This document shows positions 1 to 4,129 of a stretch of DNA of 5,215 nucleotides, piece by piece. Origin of the DNA: Nanobdellota archaeon (lineage in GTDB: Archaea; Nanobdellota; Nanobdellia; Woesearchaeales; JAUYGA01); contig JAUYGA010000065.1 in assembly GCA_030690755.1 (NCBI GenBank), forward strand, positions 1-5,215, given 5' to 3'. The position numbers and the translations under genes are program-made. The notes under the pieces were generated by a model. It worked only from the letters and a program-made list of their open reading frames with translations, was not told where the DNA came from and ran no database searches. The stretch's first letter is position 1. The number at the start of each line of letters is the position of its first letter.

Positions 1-231
1 TGTGGAAATGTTTTTTGCAAGAACGCTTTCTGAAGAAATAATTGGCTCTTTGATTATCATCGCAGCCTTGTCAGGATAGACTGCCAAACCCCAACCATCT
101 GGATTATGAGGATTATCTATGTCTCTTGGTTCTTTCTCAGCGCCTAATTTTCCTCTCTTAAAAAAAGAATTCAGCAATGGCGTATTAATTTTGACTTCAC
201 TTTTTGATGATATGCCTAATAACTCACACAT
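1..231 (-). CDS. Class II glutamine amidotransferase (GATase_4 / YafJ-like), N-terminal part
   Basis: Only the first 77 codons lie in the window; the gene continues past the left edge. The protein begins MCELLGIS, the usual start of class II (Ntn-hydrolase) glutamine amidotransferases of the PF13230/COG0121 type. Removal of Met1 would expose Cys2 as the nucleophile that splits glutamine and releases ammonia. A second family hallmark, HNPDGWGLAVYPD, lies at residues 42-54 and is followed by a typical 'IIKEP' strand at 59-63. The start is fixed by the need for Met-Cys. Upstream there is only a weak purine stretch (AAGAGAA) and AT-rich DNA with TATA-like sequence roughly 20-30 nt away, so a leaderless transcript is possible. 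The 202-residue lipoprotein gene ends 48 nt upstream on the same strand, so co-transcription is also possible. Family membership is clear. The acceptor substrate is unknown for most of this family and cannot be told from this fragment. Confidence 0.88.
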   Translation of the reverse strand, partial: MCELLGISSKSEVKINTPLLNSFFKRGKLGAEKEPRDIDNPHNPDGWGLAVYPDKAAMIIKEPIISSESVLAKNIST

Positions 232-279
232 TTTATTCTCTTGATGATATTTTAGTATTTTAGCTATTTGTTCAACTGC

Positions 280-888
280 TTATTGGTTTGTCTTGTTTGC
301 TATGATAAATGCGTCTTCGTCATCAAAGCTGAACTCTCTTGATTCCCAGTTTGCTTTTGCATCTTCTGATAAAAGGTCGATTCCTAATGCGTGATTTTTG
401 TATTCAGAAAGCCCATTAAGGATGCTGTCTGCAGAATTGTTTATCTTATATGTAACTCGGTTTTTTGAAAGGATGACATCTATGTTTACATCCCTGTCAA
501 GCGGGATATCTCCAAGGTTTATGGCTGCAACAACTTTCTTCTGCATCTCTGTTTTAGTATAAACCTCTATTTTTGCTTTTTTCAGAGGAGCATACAGTCT
601 CAATTTACCAATCGCATTTGCCTGATATCTTCCGACTTCAGGAAGGAAAGTTATGTCAAATTCTGCGGAACCACTATCTTCTCCTGTCGCTTTATCTGCG
701 CTTACAACTGATGCCCGGTTTATGTCTGCATTTATTTTTTGTATATCTTCAGATGGTTGTGTAGAAGCTGCAGGTTCATCTGTGCATCCGGCAATAGTTA
801 AAACCATCAATGAAATTAACAAAATCAAAAATGCTTGCTTGCATATTTTGCATATTTTTTCAGTTTCTTTTCTCAAGTTTTCACCCAT
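280..888 (-). CDS. Predicted membrane-anchored lipoprotein of unknown function, 202 aa
   Basis: I do not recognise a family. The N-terminus has a basic region (residues 1-18), a hydrophobic stretch (about 19-33) and a lipobox LTIAGC ending at Cys35, so the mature protein is probably exported and lipid-anchored. After the cysteine comes a short Ser/Pro/Glu-rich linker (about 36-50). Residues 75-155 form a soluble region with alternating hydrophobic positions that suggest beta strands, and the C-terminus is acidic. There are no catalytic motifs and no cysteines after Cys35. The cytoplasmic n-region is long and carries a KICKIC duplication (Cys13, Cys16). The ATG start at 888 has no clear Shine-Dalgarno. 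TTG at codon 5, preceded by GGTGA, is a weaker alternative that would leave the signal peptide intact. The amidotransferase gene follows 48 nt downstream. That the gene is real is fairly sure, from the intact signal peptide; its function is unknown. Confidence 0.8.
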   Translation of the reverse strand: MGENLRKETEKICKICKQAFLILLISLMVLTIAGCTDEPAASTQPSEDIQKINADINRASVVSADKATGEDSGSAEFDITFLPEVGRYQANAIGKLRLYAPLKKAKIEVYTKTEMQKKVVAAINLGDIPLDRDVNIDVILSKNRVTYKINNSADSILNGLSEYKNHALGIDLLSEDAKANWESREFSFDDEDAFIIANKTNQ

Positions 889-891
889 GTT

Positions 892-913
892 GTCAAATTG
901 ACTTAAGTTTGAC
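892..913. promoter_or_regulatory. GTCAA/TTGAC inverted-repeat cluster just upstream of the lipoprotein start
   Basis: GTCAA-A-TTGAC (892-902) is a perfect 5-1-5 palindrome, and the outer pair GTCAAA (892-897) / TTTGAC (908-913) forms a second, nested inverted repeat around CTTAAG. It lies 4-25 nt upstream of the lipoprotein ATG, where a repressor could block initiation. The operator role is inference; short AT-rich palindromes also arise by chance. Confidence 0.35.
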
Positions 914-1045
914 TATTTTGTCATTTCAATATTATTATCGTTTCAACATTAAACTAAAAAAATAACCAAAACCTCCTGGAAGTTACATGGCTTGTTTAAA
1001 TATCTTTCTTTTCAGAGTTTTATAAAATTTAAGGAATAAAGCAAG

Positions 1046-1061
1046 AAATAAAAATAAAAAA
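1046..1061 (-). terminator. Oligo-T terminator of the 126-aa gene
   Basis: On the minus strand this reads TTTTTTATTTTTATTT, starting 12 nt after the TGA stop of the 126-aa gene. There is no stem-loop before it. Stem-less T tracts are the usual archaeal intrinsic terminator. It suggests the 126-aa gene is transcribed alone and that the lipoprotein gene has its own promoter. Confidence 0.65.
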
Positions 1062-1073
1062 GTTAATTGATTG

Positions 1074-1454
1074 TCAACAGCCTTTTGAATGGAATCCTTC
1101 AAACGCTTTAGTCTGACCATAGACCATGCCTTGATCATTGCTTTCAGGATCCTCAATTATGCGTTCTGTCTGAACGTGGAAAATGACTGTTTTATCAGAC
1201 TGCACCAATGCTGAGTACTTTCTCTCAGCCGCTTCTAAATAAACAGAGCCAGGCATCGCATCTTTGTGAAAATAGACTCCTTTCTTTCCAAGATTTAAAA
1301 CCTCATCTAACCCCATCTTATCAAGATTAGGAAACTTTTTCAGGCCTGCTTTGGTTAATAGAGAAGCGACACCTTGGTTTATTGCTCCGATGATTTCAGT
1401 TGCTTCAGCCAAAGCACCTATATTTGCTGGACCTTGATTTCCGTCTTTTGTCAT
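1074..1454 (-). CDS. Hypothetical protein, 126 aa, no family recognised
   Basis: The start is the ATG at 1454, chosen because AGGAGG lies exactly 6 nt upstream. An in-frame ATG ten codons further up (1484) would place that Shine-Dalgarno inside the coding region and is unlikely. The protein has no signal peptide or membrane segment and is probably cytoplasmic. Residues 11-38 look like an Ala/Gly/Ile-rich amphipathic helix (NIGALAEATEIIGAINQGVA), followed by a Lys/Leu-rich section (34-58). Residues 59-102 alternate in a way that suggests beta strands (GVYFHKD, VIFHVQTERII). The only cysteine is the last residue (Gly-Cys at the C-terminus). I see no catalytic or nucleic-acid-binding motif. It is a single-gene unit, divergent from the propeller gene, with its own promoter, two inverted repeats in its leader and a terminator. 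The tidy signals make it very likely a real, expressed gene; its role is unknown. Confidence 0.8.
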   Translation of the reverse strand: MTKDGNQGPANIGALAEATEIIGAINQGVASLLTKAGLKKFPNLDKMGLDEVLNLGKKGVYFHKDAMPGSVYLEAAERKYSALVQSDKTVIFHVQTERIIEDPESNDQGMVYGQTKAFEGFHSKGC

Positions 1455-1460
1455 TTTCAG

Positions 1461-1466
1461 CCTCCT
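1461..1466 (-). promoter_or_regulatory. Strong Shine-Dalgarno of the 126-aa gene
   Basis: AGGAGG on the minus strand, 6 nt before the ATG at 1454. It decides the start in favour of the inner methionine and predicts efficient translation from a leadered mRNA. Confidence 0.85.
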
Positions 1467-1480
1467 TATTAAGTTAATAA
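1466..1480. promoter_or_regulatory. Perfect 7-1-7 palindrome abutting the Shine-Dalgarno
   Basis: TTATTAA-G-TTAATAA is an exact 15-bp inverted repeat that shares its first base with the Shine-Dalgarno of the 126-aa gene. With a one-base centre it suits a dimeric DNA-binding protein better than an RNA hairpin, though a shorter stem could form beside the ribosome site. The operator role is inferred from symmetry and position. Confidence 0.45.
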
Positions 1481-1501
1481 TCAAATTGCATATGCATTTG
1501 A
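1481..1501. promoter_or_regulatory. Second inverted repeat in the leader of the 126-aa gene
   Basis: The arms TCAAAT (1481-1486) and ATTTGA (1496-1501) flank TGCATATGC, whose core GCATATGC is itself palindromic. It directly adjoins the 1466-1480 palindrome, so 36 bp of leader DNA is almost entirely symmetric. It could be an operator or an RNA hairpin with a six-base-pair stem and nine-base loop; sequence alone does not separate the two. Confidence 0.4.
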
Positions 1502-1761
1502 CTTTTCTCAGAATGCCTCTTTTTGTTTTGTTGGTCTGGGTATTTGTTTTTAAACTTTTCTAAAGAAGTACGTAATTCTCATGATTATTTTCTCATTATA
1601 ACCATTATTGATTTTTGTAGAATATTGAAAGCGGTTCATATTTGCTGAAACCATCAAAAACACAAAAATGACTTCAATCCTATTTAAAGCCTTGTTTGGG
1701 GTATTTATATATGGGCCTCTTAACTGCCTAAAGATTACAAAATAATAAATATTGATTGGTT
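1502..1761. other. Middle of the divergent intergenic region
   Basis: This AT-rich stretch lies between the two promoter-proximal repeat blocks. It contains the minus-strand promoter listed separately, a TATA-like TTTATATA usable in either direction (1703-1710), and two copies of TATTGAT (1606-1612, 1750-1756) that recur in the twin boxes at 1816-1848. Two short open frames (plus strand 1668-1745, 25 codons; minus strand 1550-1654, 34 codons) have no Shine-Dalgarno and no recognisable product. I see no RNA gene. Confidence 0.5.
1547..1561 (-). promoter_or_regulatory. Probable BRE/TATA promoter of the 126-aa gene
   Basis: On the minus strand a purine-rich AGAAAAG (1561-1555, BRE-like) runs straight into TTTAAAAA (1554-1547, TATA-like). 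Typical archaeal spacing would put the transcript start near 1525, giving a leader of about 70 nt that contains both inverted repeats and the Shine-Dalgarno. A second candidate, ATATATAAATA on the minus strand near 1701-1711, would give a leader of over 200 nt. Confidence 0.5.
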
Positions 1762-1805
1762 ATATATAAGTAATATATAAGTCATATATAAGTCATATAT
1801 AAGTC
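1762..1805 (+). repeat. Four tandem copies of an 11-bp TATA-containing unit
   Basis: The unit is ATATATAAGTC. Copies lie at 1762-1772 (last base A instead of C), 1773-1783, 1784-1794 and 1795-1805, head to tail with no spacer. Each copy contains TATATAAG, close to an archaeal TATA box, and the period is near one helical turn, so all copies face the same side of the DNA. The array ends 88 bp before the propeller ATG. A transcript driven from the last copy would start near 1825, leaving a leader of about 70 nt that includes the Shine-Dalgarno. It could be a multi-TATA promoter, a binding array, or a slippage-prone repeat whose copy number tunes expression. Confidence 0.85.
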
Positions 1806-1815
1806 AATAAAATGG

Positions 1816-1848
1816 GTATTGATGCAAAAAGAGTGTATTGATACAAAA
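1816..1848 (+). promoter_or_regulatory. Twin 14-bp direct repeats, operator-like
   Basis: GTATTGATGCAAAA (1816-1829) and GTATTGATACAAAA (1835-1848) differ at one base and start 19 bp apart, a little under two helical turns. Each holds a small dyad, TTG-N3-CAA. They lie between the TATA array and the Shine-Dalgarno, at or just after the expected transcript start, a place where a bound repressor would act. The regulatory role is inferred; the repeats themselves are plain in the sequence. Confidence 0.5.
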
Positions 1849-1879
1849 GCAGCAGGTTATATTAATTAAAAAATTGCTT

Positions 1880-1884
1880 GGAGG
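1880..1884 (+). promoter_or_regulatory. Shine-Dalgarno of the propeller gene
   Basis: GGAGG, 9 nt before the ATG at 1894. It supports that start codon and shows the gene is translated from a leadered mRNA. Confidence 0.8.
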
Positions 1885-1893
1885 CAAATTAAA

Positions 1894-4074
1894 ATGAACA
1901 AACAAAAGAAACAAAAAATCCTTGAGAACATTTTTTTAGCGATATTTACAATAGTCCTGCTTGGCCTGACAATTTTTGCATCAGGATGCAAGGAGGTTAT
2001 AACAGGAACTGTGATGAATGGGTCTGTTGATTTGAGCGGCCCGAAAAAGTTTGCGTCAAACGAAGAGCTTGTGATTGCATTCAAAGATTCAAGAAATAAT
2101 TATAGGAATTCTGTATTTACAAAGGGAGGGTTTGCTGTTCAAGAGATGGCTCTTACAGATGCTGCTATGCCAACAGCTACTGCTGGTTCTGGTTCTACAG
2201 AAACACCTTCTTATTCTGAGACAAATGTTCAGGTCGAGGGTGTTGACGAAGCAGATATTGTAAAGACCGACGGAAACTATATCTATTATGTAACTTCTGG
2301 AAAATTGATTATTGCAAAGTCTTATCCTGCAGCAGATGCAGTTATTGTTTCTGAGATAAATTTTTCAGAATCAGCTAATCAATATTTTAATGCACAGGAA
2401 ATATTTGTTGATAATGATAGGCTGGCAATATTTGGCAGCTCTAATACTATGTTTGTTTATCCTGGAGAGCCAATGCCTTTGGCTGCTGATGCTCAGGGAG
2501 CAAATGATGGAACTGATGTTGATGTTGCAGGGGATGTTGCAGTCGCCAAGATATCAGCTGTTCCTCCTAGAGGTGGTTTTTATCCGTACTGGAGAACTTC
2601 ATCAACAACGGTAAGGGTTTTTGACATAAGCAACAGGGCAGAACCAAAAGAAATCAAAAGATATGATTTTGAAGGGAATTATGTTTCGTCAAGAAAAATC
2701 GGCAAGGATGTTTATTTTGTAATGCAGTCATATCCTGATTATAGGATTTTAGAGCAAGCTCAAGCTGAAGCGGAGAAAAACCTTGACAAGCCTGAATCAA
2801 AATGCATTGCTCCATTATACAAAGAGACGACAAATGGAAAAGAAGGTGAGACTGAGTTCATAGCAAAATGCACTGACATAAGTTACATGCCTCCTCTTAG
2901 AGCAGAGCAATTCACAACAATTGTTTCTTTCTCAATAAATGCAGACAGGGAGATACAAAAAGAGGTCATTGTCGGATCAGGTCAGACAATCTATGCATCA
3001 TTAAATAATCTTTACATTGCAAATCCGTATTGGGATTATACCGCGAGAAATGAAGAGATTGGCGAACCTGTTGTAAGGAACTCTCAAGAGACTGCTGAGA
3101 AAGTTGTAGTAAGCAAATTCTCTCTTGAAAAAGGAAAAATTACTTTTAAGGCAAAAGGTGTTGCTTCTGGACACATATTGAATCAGTTTGCAATGGATGA
3201 ACATAATGGAAATTTCAGGATTGCGACAACAATCAGCAGATACTCAGACAATAAGGATTTGTCGACAAACAATGTTTATGTGCTTGATTCTGAGATGAAA
3301 ACCGTCGGAAAAGTCGAGGAGATTGCTCCAGGCGAAAGCATCTATGCAATAAGATTTATGGGCAACAGAGCATACATGGTAACATTCAAACATGTTGATC
3401 CATTATTTGTGATAGACCTTTCAGAACCAACAGCTCCAAAAATACTTGGAAAACTGAAGATTCCAGGATATAGCGATTATCTCCATCCATATGATGAGAC
3501 ACATCTGATTGGAATTGGCAAAGAAGTCGATGAGAGCATTGACGCAGACAAAGTGCATACTGAAGGCGCAGTATATTACACTGCAATACAAGGTGTAAAG
3601 CTTGCTGTTTTTGATGTAAGCGATGTTTCAAATCCTATCGAGATGTACAAAGAAGTCATCGGCGATAGAGGAACACAAAGTCTTGCGACAACAGAACATA
3701 AGGCATTTTTGTTTGACCGTGAAAAGGCGCTTCTTGTCGTGCCAATGACTGTTGCGCAAAGAAAAGAAGGCCAGCCAAAAGAAGAAGAGGGAGAGTTTGT
3801 TTTCCAAGGCGCTTATGTCTATAATCTTAATTTAGCTGAAGGATTCAGATTGAAAGGAAAAATCAGCCATATCGACGATCCGGAGAAATATGTGAAGAGC
3901 GGTAGTTATTTTTATGGCGGTTCGAGCGAGATTTTAAGAAGCCTTTACATCAATGATGTATTATGGACATTATCAGGCGGAAGAATACAGGCAAATTTGT
4001 TGTCGGATTTGTCGCTTGTAAAAAAGTTGGACCTTCCGGTTGAAAACCAAAGAGACTATCCTATTCTTTACTGA
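1894..4074 (+). CDS. Secreted beta-propeller lipoprotein (PF09826 family), 726 aa
   Basis: A basic n-region (residues 1-12), a hydrophobic core (13-29) and the lipobox FASGC ending at Cys32 predict export and lipid anchoring on the outer membrane face. After a Ser/Thr/Ala linker (about 68-107) the PF09826 hallmarks follow in order: NVQVEGVDEADIVKTDG (111-127), GHILNQFAMDEHNG (426-439) leading into RIATT (442-446), APGESIYAIRFMG from 478, VDPLFVIDL (501-509), LKIPGYSDYLHPYD (521-534), GDRGTQS...EHKAFLF (590-607), and a final propeller strand YINDVLWTLSGGRIQAN near 685-701. The length and end-to-end match indicate an intact gene. A low-complexity Ala/Asp/Val-rich insert lies near 194-217. The only cysteines after Cys32 are Cys304 and Cys326, which could form a disulfide. 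The family is common in archaea and some bacteria, but no activity is established; a binding or surface-scaffold role is inference. It is a single-gene unit with a strong terminator. Confidence 0.93.
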   Translation: MNKQKKQKILENIFLAIFTIVLLGLTIFASGCKEVITGTVMNGSVDLSGPKKFASNEELVIAFKDSRNNYRNSVFTKGGFAVQEMALTDAAMPTATAGSGSTETPSYSETNVQVEGVDEADIVKTDGNYIYYVTSGKLIIAKSYPAADAVIVSEINFSESANQYFNAQEIFVDNDRLAIFGSSNTMFVYPGEPMPLAADAQGANDGTDVDVAGDVAVAKISAVPPRGGFYPYWRTSSTTVRVFDISNRAEPKEIKRYDFEGNYVSSRKIGKDVYFVMQSYPDYRILEQAQAEAEKNLDKPESKCIAPLYKETTNGKEGETEFIAKCTDISYMPPLRAEQFTTIVSFSINADREIQKEVIVGSGQTIYASLNNLYIANPYWDYTARNEEIGEPVVRNSQETAEKVVVSKFSLEKGKITFKAKGVASGHILNQFAMDEHNGNFRIATTISRYSDNKDLSTNNVYVLDSEMKTVGKVEEIAPGESIYAIRFMGNRAYMVTFKHVDPLFVIDLSEPTAPKILGKLKIPGYSDYLHPYDETHLIGIGKEVDESIDADKVHTEGAVYYTAIQGVKLAVFDVSDVSNPIEMYKEVIGDRGTQSLATTEHKAFLFDREKALLVVPMTVAQRKEGQPKEEEGEFVFQGAYVYNLNLAEGFRLKGKISHIDDPEKYVKSGSYFYGGSSEILRSLYINDVLWTLSGGRIQANLLSDLSLVKKLDLPVENQRDYPILY

Positions 4075-4083
4075 TTGGATGGG

Positions 4084-4126
4084 TTTTTTGTTTTTTTTCT
4101 TTTTTTTATATTTATTCTATTTTTTT
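4084..4126 (+). terminator. Strong oligo-T terminator of the propeller gene
   Basis: Starting 10 nt after the TGA stop, the plus strand reads T6-G-T8-C-T8 (4084-4107), then a further T7 at 4120-4126. No stem-loop precedes it, as is usual for archaeal intrinsic termination. It works in one direction only: on the opposite strand it is A-rich, so it cannot stop transcripts of the converging gene. Confidence 0.8.
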
Positions 4127-4129
4127 AAT

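Larger units (their letters stand above)
889..1073. other. Intergenic region between the 126-aa gene and the lipoprotein gene
   Basis: This 185-bp AT-rich gap separates two minus-strand genes. Entering from the right it holds an oligo-T terminator (listed separately), then TATA-like sequences on the minus strand (TTTTATAAAA near 1018-1027, ATATTTAAA near 995-1003, AATAATATT near 929-937). Any of these could drive the lipoprotein gene. There is also a seven-base T run on the minus strand (956-962) and an AGGAGG motif at 972-977 with no reading frame behind it. Which TATA box is used cannot be decided from sequence. I see no RNA gene. Confidence 0.5.

Noticed and set aside
653..901. 82-codon open frame on the plus strand opposite the lipoprotein gene
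   Set aside because: It is antisense to a gene with a clear signal peptide and lipobox, has no start signals of its own and shows no recognisable domain.
972..979. AGGAGG on the minus strand, resembling a ribosome site
   Set aside because: No reading frame of more than a few codons follows it before a T run and stops, so it is most likely chance or a relic.
1455..1484. Ten-codon N-terminal extension of the 126-aa protein from the ATG at 1484
   Set aside because: The perfect AGGAGG with 6-nt spacing before the inner ATG would lie inside the extended gene, and the extension covers the leader palindromes.
1550..1654. 34-codon open frame on the minus strand upstream of the 126-aa gene
   Set aside because: It has no ribosome site, its stop lies inside the likely TATA box of the 126-aa gene, and its composition is not protein-like.
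1668..1745. 25-codon hydrophobic open frame on the plus strand (MTSILFKALF...)
   Set aside because: It has no Shine-Dalgarno, overlaps promoter-like TATA sequence and is too short to judge; probably chance in AT-rich intergenic DNA.
1762..1805. CRISPR-like or satellite array
   Set aside because: The 11-bp units are directly adjacent with no spacers, and there are no cas genes; this is a promoter-associated tandem repeat, not CRISPR.
1866..2084. 72-codon minus-strand open frame over the start of the propeller gene
   Set aside because: Its apparent hydrophobic end is the reverse complement of the propeller's signal peptide and Shine-Dalgarno region.
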